Source: Desulfoscipio geothermicus (GTDB lineage: Bacteria > Bacillota > Desulfotomaculia > Desulfotomaculales > Desulfallaceae). Taken from it: a DNA stretch of 36,783 bases. The notes under the pieces were generated by a model. That model saw nothing but the letters and a program-made list of their open reading frames with translations. It was not told where the DNA came from and ran no database searches. Positions 17,719 through 25,201 of this stretch are shown piece by piece. A program made the translations under genes and the position numbers. Within the stretch, counting starts at the first letter, position 1; every line of letters starts with the position of its first letter. The stretch is from NCBI GenBank assembly GCA_016841905.1, contig JAENYF010000032.1, forward strand, positions 1 through 36,783, given 5' to 3'.

Positions 17719-18537
17719 ATGTCCGAAGATGCACTCAACAATATCTGGCAGGAAGTTATCGCTTATCCGCTTGGAGAACGGACAGCTAAACCCAGGAATA
17801 AAGGGCTGACCATGGTAATCGACAAAGGTATGGGCATAGGGGAAACTCGTGACTTGTTACAAATCAATTATCAACACATTGATTTTATCAAGCTGGGGTT
17901 TGGCACTTCAATGCTTTATGCTGCAGGCACTTTAGAGGAAAAGATACAGCTGGTGCGTTCTTATGACGTTGATATTTATCCTGGGGGTACCTTTTTAGAA
18001 GTTGCAATAATGCAAAATAAAGTTAGGGACTTCCTCGATACCTGCGGGTTTTTGGGTTTCACGACCATTGAAGTCAGTGATGGGACGATACCCTTAAGCT
18101 GGGAGGTGAGAGAAAAAACCATCCGCTCAGCTGCAGAAATGGGCTTCAGGGTATTAACTGAGGTGGGCAAAAAAATTAATGGCTCAGAAATTACTGCACA
18201 AACACTGGCGCAAATGGCCCTGCGCGATATGCAAAACGGTGCTTACAAGGTTATTCTGGAAGGCCGGGAAAGCGGTTTAAATGTAGGGCTTTACGATACC
18301 AAGGGCAAAATGATAGATGATGATTTGCAGGTATTTATGAATTATATTGGCGACCCATCGGCGATTATCTGGGAGGCACCTCTTAAAGCTCAGCAGCAGG
18401 ACCTGATAACCCGGTTCGGCTCAGATGTAAATCTGGGTAATATCCCAGCCCAGGAAGTTCTTGCCGTAGAAGCCCTGCGTGTCGGTCTGCGGGCCGATAC
18501 ATTTAAGTTGGCCATAGCCGATCTATTGGAAATTTGA
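17719..18537 (+). CDS. Phosphosulfolactate synthase-like protein (ComA/YitD family)
   Basis: Family members add sulfite to PEP to give (2R)-phospho-3-sulfolactate, used in coenzyme M synthesis by methanogens and in sulfolactate formation in Bacillus spores (YitD). 272 residues in a TIM barrel. Visible family segments: MVIDKGMG (32-39), FIKLGFGTS (56-64), YPGGTFLEVA (87-96), IEVSDGTI (117-124), LTEVGKK and ILEGRESG. The frame opens 10 codons earlier at 17689, but ATG at 17719 has ggaggggga about 10 bases upstream. No comB/comC or yitC-like partner lies in the window. In a sporulating anaerobe the spore sulfolactate role is the likelier one. Confidence 0.85.
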   Translation: MSEDALNNIWQEVIAYPLGERTAKPRNKGLTMVIDKGMGIGETRDLLQINYQHIDFIKLGFGTSMLYAAGTLEEKIQLVRSYDVDIYPGGTFLEVAIMQNKVRDFLDTCGFLGFTTIEVSDGTIPLSWEVREKTIRSAAEMGFRVLTEVGKKINGSEITAQTLAQMALRDMQNGAYKVILEGRESGLNVGLYDTKGKMIDDDLQVFMNYIGDPSAIIWEAPLKAQQQDLITRFGSDVNLGNIPAQEVLAVEALRVGLRADTFKLAIADLLEI

Positions 18538-18694
18538 AGTAACAAAATATCGGTAGTTCCATATTATGTTCTATATGCACTGATATTTTGCAAGCACAGT
18601 AAAAAACGTCAAAGAGCTAATTAGCTTAAGCTGGTAATACAATGGATAGTGGTGGCATATATCTTACTAATAATTGTCATTGTGAGGCGAGACT

Positions 18695-19147
18695 ATGCAT
18701 GGGGTACCGCTACTTGTGGCACTTCTCTTAGTGGGTATCATATCCCGTTCCAATTTAATTGCCACCGCTGCCTGCGTATTATTAATTATAAAATTATGTA
18801 ACCTGCATATTATATTCTCTATATTAGAGAGAAGAGGTCTGGAGGTAGGCCTGTTATTTTTATTACTGGCCATATTGGTGCCCGTGGCCAGTGGCAAAGT
18901 AACGGAAAAGGAATTATTAATTACCTTTACTTCGCTACCCGGCATACTGGCTATCGCTGGAGGTGCGCTAGCCACTCATTTAAACGGCGAAGGCTTGCGG
19001 TTATTACAAATCGACCCGGAAATGATCTTTGGTATATTGCTCGGTTCCATGATCGGTATTGTTTTTTTAGACGGTGTCCCGGTGGGGCCGCTGATGGCGG
19101 CTGGACTAACCGCGCTGTTTTTGGAAACCATTCGATTATTTCAATGA
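18695..19147 (+). CDS. UPF0756 (DUF441) membrane protein
   Basis: 150 residues, four to five membrane segments. The family pattern is clear: a hydrophobic N-terminus, LERRGLEVGLLFLLLAILVPVASGK in the middle, THLNGEGLRLLQ, then GSMIGIVFLDGVPVGPLMAAG near the C-terminus. It resembles Bacillus YtwI and E. coli YeaL; the function is unknown. The ribosome site (tgaggcga) is only fair. It converges on the pseudouridine synthase gene with 2 bp between. Confidence 0.87.
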   Translation: MHGVPLLVALLLVGIISRSNLIATAACVLLIIKLCNLHIIFSILERRGLEVGLLFLLLAILVPVASGKVTEKELLITFTSLPGILAIAGGALATHLNGEGLRLLQIDPEMIFGILLGSMIGIVFLDGVPVGPLMAAGLTALFLETIRLFQ

Positions 19148-19149
19148 TG

Positions 19150-20079
19150 TTAAGTTATGTTTTCGTTGATATCCAGTTTATGCAAAATAACGCCTAGCTC
19201 TGCCGGCAAGGGAGCCCTGAATTCTAGATAATCACCACTGCGGGGGTGGATGAACCCAAGCCGGTAAGCATGCAAGAACTGTCCTGCTAAACCCAAGTGG
19301 GGTTTGCTTGGCCCATACCTGGTGTCCCCCACTAGCGGGTGGCTAATATAGGCCATATGGACCCTGATTTGGTGAGTACGACCCGTTTCCAGGCGCAGCT
19401 TGAGGAATGTATAATTAACCGCCCGATCCAGCACCCAATAGTGAGTTACCGCCGGCTTACTGTTACGACTGGTTACAGCCATTTTCTGCCGGTCACGCGG
19501 ATCCCGGCCAATGGGTGCATCCACCACACCCCGTTCACTGGCCAGTATACCATGGGTCAGTGCCACATAACCGCGCCGCACAGTGTGCTGCTTCAACTGG
19601 CCGGCCAAGTGCTCGTGAGCCAGGTCATTTTTTGCCACCATTAATAAACCCGAGGTATCCTTGTCAATGCGGTGCACAATGCCCGGTCTTAGTACTCCGT
19701 TAATGCCGGACAGATCCCGGCAGTGCTCCAGCAAAGCATTGACCAGCGTACCCGTGTAATTGCCTTCTGCCGGGTGTACTACCATCCCCCTGGGCTTATT
19801 CACGACAATGACATCACTATCTTCATAAAATATGTCAAGAGGTATAGACTCCGGGCAAACTTGTAGCTCCACGGGCGGTAGTACAGACACTGCTACCGAA
19901 TCGCCTGCCTTTACACGATAATTGGCCTGGGCGGCCAGCTGATTCACCGTGATGGCACCGTCACCAATCAGTTTTTGCACAAATGAACGGCTCAGTTGCT
20001 CTTCTCTGGAGGTTACAAAAACATCCAGTCGCGTTCCAACATCCTCCGCCCCTACCTGGTATATTTCAGTTGTCGGCAC
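19150..20079 (-). CDS. RluA/RluD-family 23S rRNA pseudouridine synthase
   Basis: 309 residues. An S4 RNA-binding domain lies at about 15-65, followed by the catalytic domain with VHRIDKDTSGLL (catalytic D139 at 136-142 region) and the C-terminal RTHQIRVHM motif. It is the YlyB-type enzyme usually found next to lspA in Bacillota. GTG start, with AAAGGGTGG 6 bases upstream. The start lies inside the end of lspA (14-bp overlap), so the two are coupled. Confidence 0.93.
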   Translation of the reverse strand: MPTTEIYQVGAEDVGTRLDVFVTSREEQLSRSFVQKLIGDGAITVNQLAAQANYRVKAGDSVAVSVLPPVELQVCPESIPLDIFYEDSDVIVVNKPRGMVVHPAEGNYTGTLVNALLEHCRDLSGINGVLRPGIVHRIDKDTSGLLMVAKNDLAHEHLAGQLKQHTVRRGYVALTHGILASERGVVDAPIGRDPRDRQKMAVTSRNSKPAVTHYWVLDRAVNYTFLKLRLETGRTHQIRVHMAYISHPLVGDTRYGPSKPHLGLAGQFLHAYRLGFIHPRSGDYLEFRAPLPAELGVILHKLDINENIT

Positions 20080-20533
20080 CGGTATCCACCCTTTGTTCTA
20101 ATTTATCACTGCGCCAAAGGCCAATGGCTAAAAGCAACGCCCCAATCACGATAGCCGAGTCCGCCAGGTTGAAAATTGGCCAAATTTGAAAATCCAAAAA
20201 GTCAATGACCCGTCCCAGACGCACCCGGTCAATTAAATTGCCCAGCGCGCCACCCACCACCAATCCAGAAGCAAGACGCAGCATAATTCTTTCCTGGGGC
20301 AAATAACGCTGCCATACAAAAACAGCCATAATCACCAGCAGGGAGAGAATAATAAACAAAATAGTATGGTGGGCTAGTATTCCAAAGGCGGCACCCGGGT
20401 TTAAAATATAAGTAATATAAAACACCGGCGGCAATACAGGTATAGATTCTCCCGGCAGCAGGCGCGAAGTAATTAGAAACTTGGAAAACTGATCGAGGAG
20501 TAATGTGACCACCACAATATAAGTCAGGCGCAA
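20066..20533 (-). CDS. lspA: Lipoprotein signal peptidase (signal peptidase II)
   Basis: Membrane aspartyl protease that removes the signal peptide from prolipoproteins; lipoprotein candidates in this window are ZnuA and the protein at 34616. 155 residues with four membrane segments. Catalytic aspartates are D102 in GNLIDRV and D125 in FNLADSAI; LDQFSK near the N-terminus and LNPGAAFG (44-51) are family motifs. The start is TTG at 20531-20533 behind gagggaggt. Cotranscribed with the downstream pseudouridine synthase. Confidence 0.95.
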   Translation of the reverse strand: MRLTYIVVVTLLLDQFSKFLITSRLLPGESIPVLPPVFYITYILNPGAAFGILAHHTILFIILSLLVIMAVFVWQRYLPQERIMLRLASGLVVGGALGNLIDRVRLGRVIDFLDFQIWPIFNLADSAIVIGALLLAIGLWRSDKLEQRVDTGADN

Positions 20534-20612
20534 ATATAAACCTCCCTCAATAATACGCTATATATGATATAATACCACATAGTTGCGTATTAATAACTAG
20601 GAGTCAACAGCT

Positions 20613-20960
20613 ATGTACTGGATTCCCGCCATTCTTTGGATGGCCTTGATATTTTACCTGTCCGGTCGCACGGGCAGTGAACTGCACTCTTTATTTCCCC
20701 TTATAGACAACTTCAACCCTGGTCATGTAATCGCTTACTTTGTGCTGGGACCCTTATTTTACCTGGCCTTGCACAAGTACAACCACCGTCATCCTTATTG
20801 GCAAGCCCTTCTGTTCTGCATTTTATATGGTATCACTGATGAGATTCACCAGTATTTTGTCCCTACCCGCTACCCCGACATTTTTGACCTGGCTCGGGAT
20901 TTATTGGGTGCCGGACTGGGACTAACAATAGTTTACCTGATAAAAAAATTAAAGATGTAG
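20613..20960 (+). CDS. VanZ-like membrane protein
   Basis: 115 residues, about four hydrophobic segments. The VanZ-family pattern is present: LSGRTGSE after TM1, a conserved His in PGHVIAYFVLG, and TDEIHQYFVPTRYPDIFDLARDLLGAGLG. VanZ itself gives low-level teicoplanin resistance, but most stand-alone members have no known role. ATG is preceded by taggag, 9 bases upstream. Divergent from lspA, sharing an 80-bp intergenic region rich in AT that contains TATAAT-like boxes. Confidence 0.85.
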   Translation: MYWIPAILWMALIFYLSGRTGSELHSLFPLIDNFNPGHVIAYFVLGPLFYLALHKYNHRHPYWQALLFCILYGITDEIHQYFVPTRYPDIFDLARDLLGAGLGLTIVYLIKKLKM

Positions 20961-20992
20961 TTAAATATTTAAATCAAGGCCGCATACCCGCA

Positions 20993-21679
20993 CTATTTGT
21001 TAAACCGGTACCCCGTTCCCCAGAGAGTCTCAATAAATTCCGGGTTGGCCGGATCTTTTTCTATCTTTTTTCTTATTTTTTGTATATGCACAGCTACGGT
21101 TGACGTATCTCCATAGTAATCGTTACCCCAAATAGCGGTGAGAATATGTTCTTTTGAAAAAACAATTCCGGGGTTGGCAGCAAAAAATACCAACAGCTCA
21201 TATTCCCTGGCAGTAAGCTGCACTTCATGTCCGTTGACGTACACTTTGTGAGATGCCGTGTTAATTTCCAAACCTCTGTGGATGATTACCTCGAAAGGTA
21301 CCAGGTTGCCCTTGAGCCGCTCATATCTTCTGATATGAGACTTGATCCTGGCCACCAGTTCCCCGGGGCTGAACGGCTTGGTTAGATAATCGTCGGCTCC
21401 ATATTCCAGCCCCCTGATTTTATCAATTTCCTCATCTTTGGCTGAAACCACCATCACCAAAACATCCATTCTTGCTCTTAAACTTTTAATGATTTCAAAG
21501 CCGTCTATACCAGGCAGCATCAGATCCACAATAATAACGTCATAATTACCCGTAAAAGCTTGCTGCAGTCCCTGTGCTCCATCATGGATGATGTCTGCCT
21601 TAAACCCGTTCAATTGAAGATAATCCCTCTCCAGTTCGGCAATATGAAGATCATCTTCGATAATCAAGATACGTTTCAT
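20993..21679 (-). CDS. OmpR-family response regulator
   Basis: 228 residues: a receiver domain with acidic D9/D10, phospho-acceptor D52 in IIVDLMLPG, conserved Ser/Lys in VVSAKDEE and LTKPFSP, and a C-terminal winged helix with LTAREYELLVFFAANPG and VAVHIQKIRKKIEKDP. It is the DNA-binding partner of the histidine kinase encoded immediately upstream: the ATG overlaps the kinase stop by 4 bases. Likely regulated genes are not marked in the sequence; the neighbouring His/Cys-rich protein gene is an obvious candidate. Confidence 0.93.
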   Translation of the reverse strand: MKRILIIEDDLHIAELERDYLQLNGFKADIIHDGAQGLQQAFTGNYDVIIVDLMLPGIDGFEIIKSLRARMDVLVMVVSAKDEEIDKIRGLEYGADDYLTKPFSPGELVARIKSHIRRYERLKGNLVPFEVIIHRGLEINTASHKVYVNGHEVQLTAREYELLVFFAANPGIVFSKEHILTAIWGNDYYGDTSTVAVHIQKIRKKIEKDPANPEFIETLWGTGYRFNK

Positions 21680-22875
21680 ACATAAACACCTTCCCAGTCA
21701 TCAACAAACGGCAGTGTTATGGTGAAACACGCGCCTTGGCCTTCCTCACTGGAAACCGCAATGCATCCCCCGTGGGCTTCCACAAGTTCCCTGGCAATGG
21801 CCAAACCCAGCCCGGTGCTCATCATGTCTTTGGTGCGCTCTTTATCGATACGGTAAAACCTGTCAAAAATTTTGGGGAGCTTATCTGCAGGGATACCTGG
21901 TCCGTTATCGCTAAGTCTTATACAGGCAAAGTTGCTCTGCTTGGCTAGCTCGGTTTCTATGCTTAACCCCCTCTCCGGTCCGTATTTCAAAGCATTGCCT
22001 ACAATGTTCCGCAGTGCCTGGTACATTCTTTTTCCATCCAAACAAACCGGAAGATCCTGTTCCATTTTATCGGTATAGAGAAATTGCACCCGTCTTTCTT
22101 CAAGCTCAAGTCCGATCTCTTCCGCCAGATCACGCATAAAAGCTCTAATAGACACCTTTTCAAACTGAAAATTCAACTTTTGCATATCAAGCTGTGCAAA
22201 CAGGAAAAGATCATCTATGAGCTTGTTCATATAAATAATATTATGGTGAATAATCTGCAGGTACTTCTTTTTGTTTTCCGGTGGAATACCGTCTTCATCA
22301 AGGATAGCTTCAATATACCCCTGAATGGAAGTGATGGGTGTCTTCAAGTCGTGAGAGATATTAGTAACAAGAGCTTTTCTGTTTTCTTCATATTCAGCCT
22401 TTATTCTTTCGCTATGTTCTAATTTATGAGCCATTTCATTAAAAGCAACAACCAGTAAACCAATTTCGTTACGCATCTCACATTTTACTTTTATGTTATA
22501 ATTTCCTTTAGCGATTTCTTCCACACCGCTTTTCAGCGCTTCAATAGGCTGGAAGACTCTTTTTTCCACGCGCAAAAAAAACAATACCTGTGCAATTTCT
22601 TTGGCAATAAGAAGCACTGCAATAAAAACGGCAATGGACTTTATCCCGGCCAGCTTAAAAAGCAAAAATAGAATTAAAAAGTTGAAAAGTAATGCAAAGG
22701 GGCGAAAGTAGTGCATGGATCTACGCATTCGATGAAATTCTTGGTGATCTACCCGGCGTTGCTCAAAATTCTCAAAAAAGTGCCCGTAACCTTTATGCTT
22801 GCTGTGATGGCTATACCTTTTGTGGTAACTTATAAACTTCTGAAAGAACTTGTTTAATTGCTCTTTTTTAGCCAT
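21676..22875 (-). CDS. Sensor histidine kinase with His-rich cytoplasmic N-terminus
   Basis: 399 residues from ATG at 22875 (aggtga 6 bases upstream; a GTG three codons earlier is less well placed). Residues 1-55 are hydrophilic with eight histidines (18, 23, 24, 27, 32, 44, 48, 55). Two membrane segments (about 60-78 and 80-101) are joined by only a couple of residues, so there is no extracellular sensor. HAMP follows (about 103-155), then the H box TNISHDLKTPITS (H175), N box NIVGNALKYG, G1 DNGPGIPADK, F box FDRFYRID and G2 STGLGLAIA. This is the layout of intramembrane-sensing kinases; the His cluster suggests metal or pH sensing, which is inference. Paired with the response regulator downstream. 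Confidence 0.9.
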   Translation of the reverse strand: MAKKEQLNKFFQKFISYHKRYSHHSKHKGYGHFFENFEQRRVDHQEFHRMRRSMHYFRPFALLFNFLILFLLFKLAGIKSIAVFIAVLLIAKEIAQVLFFLRVEKRVFQPIEALKSGVEEIAKGNYNIKVKCEMRNEIGLLVVAFNEMAHKLEHSERIKAEYEENRKALVTNISHDLKTPITSIQGYIEAILDEDGIPPENKKKYLQIIHHNIIYMNKLIDDLFLFAQLDMQKLNFQFEKVSIRAFMRDLAEEIGLELEERRVQFLYTDKMEQDLPVCLDGKRMYQALRNIVGNALKYGPERGLSIETELAKQSNFACIRLSDNGPGIPADKLPKIFDRFYRIDKERTKDMMSTGLGLAIARELVEAHGGCIAVSSEEGQGACFTITLPFVDDWEGVYV

Positions 22876-22913
22876 ATCGCTCACCTGCCGCCCCGGTTTT
22901 GCCGTCTTTTATC

Positions 22914-22919
22914 ATTATA
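22914..22919 (-). promoter_or_regulatory. Candidate -10 box for the two-component operon
   Basis: A perfect TATAAT on the minus strand lies about 40 bases before the kinase start. No -35 hexamer has the right spacing (TTGCCC is 20 bases away), so the assignment is tentative. Confidence 0.3.
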
Positions 22920-22978
22920 ACCTTAACCATATGATAACCGGGCAAAATATTATATTATTTTATTTTAAGATTGGAAAG

Positions 22979-23003
22979 AAAAAAAACCGGCACCTGACCG
23001 GTT
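22979..23003 (-). terminator. Terminator after the His/Cys-rich protein gene
   Basis: aaccgg / ccggtt with a 7-base loop (22985-23003) is followed leftward by eight Ts. It separates the His/Cys-rich gene from the two-component operon on the same strand. Confidence 0.75.
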
Positions 23004-23116
23004 AATTAGTTATTGATAGCCCCGGGAAACTGCTCACAAACTTTTCAATATCCCAAACGATGTTTTAAAATCATGATGGCCCCTTCCGGGCACGTTTTAG
23101 CAATGAGACTGTCTTC

Positions 23117-23797
23117 TCACAACCATGCTTGCCAGACAAAATCTAATTCTACTTGGAAATTTAGGTGGTGAGGTGCTCCAGATTCATCTTTTGTTTTTCC
23201 TTTGATATATAACAAGGCTTTTTCTATTTCATTGTTTTCATTTATACGTATTGTCAACAGGGTATTTCCGACTTCCATACCGGAAAATTCTTTAAACGCT
23301 CCATGGGAGCAATGAGCATGATGGAGAAGGGTTTTCATATCCCCGGGCATGTCGTCTAAATCCAGTGATAGCAGCGTGCTTTTATCTTCCTGCGCTTCAA
23401 TCTTCATACTGTGTAACATACTAACTGCAAACGCAAGCTTGCTAAGCTTGGCCTTTATTCCGTAACATCTCGTACTATCCTGATAGCTATGGTGGGAATA
23501 ATGACTGTGCCAACAATCAAAAACACTTCGGCGCATCAAGCTGTGCCCTTCACAGTTATCGGAACCTGCATTGCCAAACTCTGTGCTGCTTTCATGCCTC
23601 ACCTTTTTCCCCGAACAATCCGCTTCCAGGGAGACCTTGGCCTTCGTTCTCCCTTCCGCCATGTTTTTTTCAAAGGCATTGTTCATGGTAAAAATTCTTA
23701 CCTCATCTATGCTGCCTTCAACTTTGATGTTTCCTTGTACAAATTCCTTGTCTTTCATGATCGTAATAACGTCATGTAGAAGCTTTACCTTACCCAT
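23117..23797 (-). CDS. His/Cys-rich protein of unknown family
   Basis: 226 residues from ATG at 23795-23797, which has aggggggtc about 9 bases upstream; the frame opens 14 codons earlier without a site. I do not recognise the family. There is no signal peptide or membrane segment. A segment at 82-111 is dense in Cys and His (C82, H85, C95, H97, H99, H102, H103, C111), and a second cluster lies at 159-165 (HHAHCSH). The flanking regions look like beta-rich repeats with alternating hydrophobic residues (GNIKVEGSIDEVRIFTM; NTLLTIRINENNEIEKALLYI). It may bind a transition metal (inference). It lies immediately upstream of the His-rich histidine kinase. The stop is TGA, and the same frame continues for 23 codons beyond it. 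Confidence 0.65.
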   Translation of the reverse strand: MGKVKLLHDVITIMKDKEFVQGNIKVEGSIDEVRIFTMNNAFEKNMAEGRTKAKVSLEADCSGKKVRHESSTEFGNAGSDNCEGHSLMRRSVFDCWHSHYSHHSYQDSTRCYGIKAKLSKLAFAVSMLHSMKIEAQEDKSTLLSLDLDDMPGDMKTLLHHAHCSHGAFKEFSGMEVGNTLLTIRINENNEIEKALLYIKGKTKDESGAPHHLNFQVELDFVWQAWL

Positions 23798-23979
23798 TGA
23801 TATGACCCCCCTGTTTTCGATGAGGTCATTGTAAAACAATTGTTTAAACTGGATATAAAAATTTTATAAAAAAATCAAACCCATCCATCGGCCGCAATGT
23901 GTATATTACGCAGGGGTTTTTCATAAGCCAACCGGCTGACGGGCAGGCTAATAAAAAAATCAGAAGGATGTTTTGCCTT

Positions 23980-24198
23980 ATGGATACTGCCTGTGCATTA
24001 TGCAATTCTATGGAAAGACTATTCCCCAAATGTTCCTGTGGACAAATTATGCTTGACTCCGGCCCGGTAGCCGATTATTCAGGCCCGTATAGTCCTTATT
24101 ATAACCTCAGCTTTGAGAATGACTGCTGCCATCATCTTTTTACCTGCCCGTCTTGTGGAGCAGACAAAGTAATTTCCGTGCCGTTGTGTAAAGTCTAA
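23980..24198 (+). CDS. Small Cys-rich zinc-ribbon-like protein (72 aa)
   Basis: 72 residues from ATG at 23980, preceded by agaagga about 10 bases upstream; the frame is open 27 codons earlier but without a ribosome site. Cysteines fall in pairs: CALC (5-8), CSC (18-20), CC (49-50) followed by HH, and CPSC (56-59), with a last Cys at 70. This suggests one or two small zinc sites. It has no membrane segment, and I do not recognise the family. It is divergent from the His/Cys-rich gene. Confidence 0.55.
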   Translation: MDTACALCNSMERLFPKCSCGQIMLDSGPVADYSGPYSPYYNLSFENDCCHHLFTCPSCGADKVISVPLCKV

Positions 24199-24282
24199 TG
24201 ATATAGAGATAATTTTACCTTTCACCATAATATCTCCGCGTCATATTATAAAGTATATGTTGGGTGAAAGGAGGCCACATGG

Positions 24283-24510
24283 TTGTCTAATAATAAAAAC
24301 CCCTTTTCGCTGTTTCTAATTCTTGTTTTACTAATCCTGAGCACCGATAACCAGGCAGACGTCAAGCTGGGATTCGTCAGAGGGCTCATCGACCAGACAT
24401 CACGATCTTTAAGTGCACTCAGGGAAGGAATTACGGCCATGAACAGCAGTTTTGAACAGGCTAGCGCCTTGTTCATGAACGCCAATAATAAGTCCGGTGA
24501 CGCCAAATAA
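24283..24510 (+). CDS. Small protein with N-terminal hydrophobic segment (75 aa)
   Basis: 75 residues starting at TTG 24283, which is 8 bases after a strong aaaggagg site; the ATG four bases earlier meets a stop after three codons. The N-terminus NPFSLFLILVLLILS is hydrophobic, similar to the SFILFLILILL core of the YjcZ-like microproteins later in this window. The remainder is an amphipathic helix (GLIDQTSRSLSALREGITAMNSSFEQA). Probably a small membrane-anchored protein, possibly of the spore or envelope; function unknown. It converges on the ferredoxin gene with a 3-bp gap. Confidence 0.65.
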   Translation: MSNNKNPFSLFLILVLLILSTDNQADVKLGFVRGLIDQTSRSLSALREGITAMNSSFEQASALFMNANNKSGDAK

Positions 24511-24513
24511 TAG

Positions 24514-24891
24514 TTAACCGTGAATCAACTCCGGCAGGCATTTGGTGCAAACCCAAAGACTCTGCCCCTTGTTCCGGCCGGGTAACAGGAAAACCTCTTC
24601 TTCTGTATTACCGCAGTTAAAGCAGACCTGGGGAATATAAGACCCCGGGTTTTGTTTTACATGCTCCTCCACCGCCTGCTCATTAAAAGCAACCGCTTCA
24701 CGGGTTTCCACGGTTAATGCGCCCCGAGGACAAACTCCGATGCAAAAACCGGCTCCGTCACATAACTCCTCTCTTTTAACCCTGGCCTTACCGTCTTCAA
24801 TGGTAATAGCACCTTCCACGCATGGGCTTACACATTGCCCGCAACCGTTACATTTCTCCTCGTCTATTTTAACAATTTGTCTTTTTGCCAT
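24514..24891 (-). CDS. 4Fe-4S ferredoxin with C-terminal zinc-ribbon-like tail
   Basis: 125 residues from ATG at 24889-24891 (gaggtg 7 bases upstream). The first cluster site is complete, CNGCGQCVSPC (C14, C17, C20, C24). The second has C44, C50 and C54 but Ala in place of the second Cys (CDGAGFCIGVCP). The C-terminal 40 residues carry two more Cys pairs (CFNC at 90-93, CTKC at 115-118), likely a zinc ribbon. Such proteins carry electrons in anaerobes, but partner enzymes are not encoded nearby. Divergent from the aminotransferase gene, with a CRP-like palindrome between them. Confidence 0.85.
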   Translation of the reverse strand: MAKRQIVKIDEEKCNGCGQCVSPCVEGAITIEDGKARVKREELCDGAGFCIGVCPRGALTVETREAVAFNEQAVEEHVKQNPGSYIPQVCFNCGNTEEEVFLLPGRNKGQSLWVCTKCLPELIHG

Positions 24892-25201
24892 GTTCAATCA
24901 CCTCGTTCTTTATTTTCATCATTAATATACCCCTAAAACCTGCTGTATAAAGTAATCTAGCTCGCACTATTGATGTGATATTACTCACACCTATGTGACC
25001 ACCATCTTCCGTATAGCCAGGCAGGAGAACGCTAAAACTAATTGGCAAAGAGCATAATATACCTTAGCCATCATTATTTTGTTTTTTCAGGCAGGTTTTT
25101 TTATTTTGAACCAGAAATAACCTAACAGGTTAATCATGTCTCAAGAAATATTAAGCTGAGCCTGGTATTCACCAGCACGCCATCATGGAAGGAGAGTTAT
25201 T
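24892..25201. other. Intergenic region between ferredoxin and aminotransferase
   Basis: This 310-bp divergent region has no gene I can support. It contains the perfect dyad TGTGA-N6-TCACA at 24974-24989, a further half site (tatgtgacc, about 24993) and the aminotransferase ribosome site (ggaaggagag). Confidence 0.5.
24974..24989. promoter_or_regulatory. CRP/FNR-family operator candidate
   Basis: TGTGATATTACTCACA is a perfect TGTGA-N6-TCACA dyad, the classic binding site of CRP-type regulators. It lies 85 bp from the ferredoxin start and 212 bp from the aminotransferase start, so the ferredoxin gene is the likelier target. Confidence 0.45.

Noticed and set aside
18544-18589. aaaatatc / gatatttt inverted repeat after the ComA-like gene
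   Set aside because: Only AT pairs nearly throughout and a long loop, with no T-run; too weak to call a terminator.
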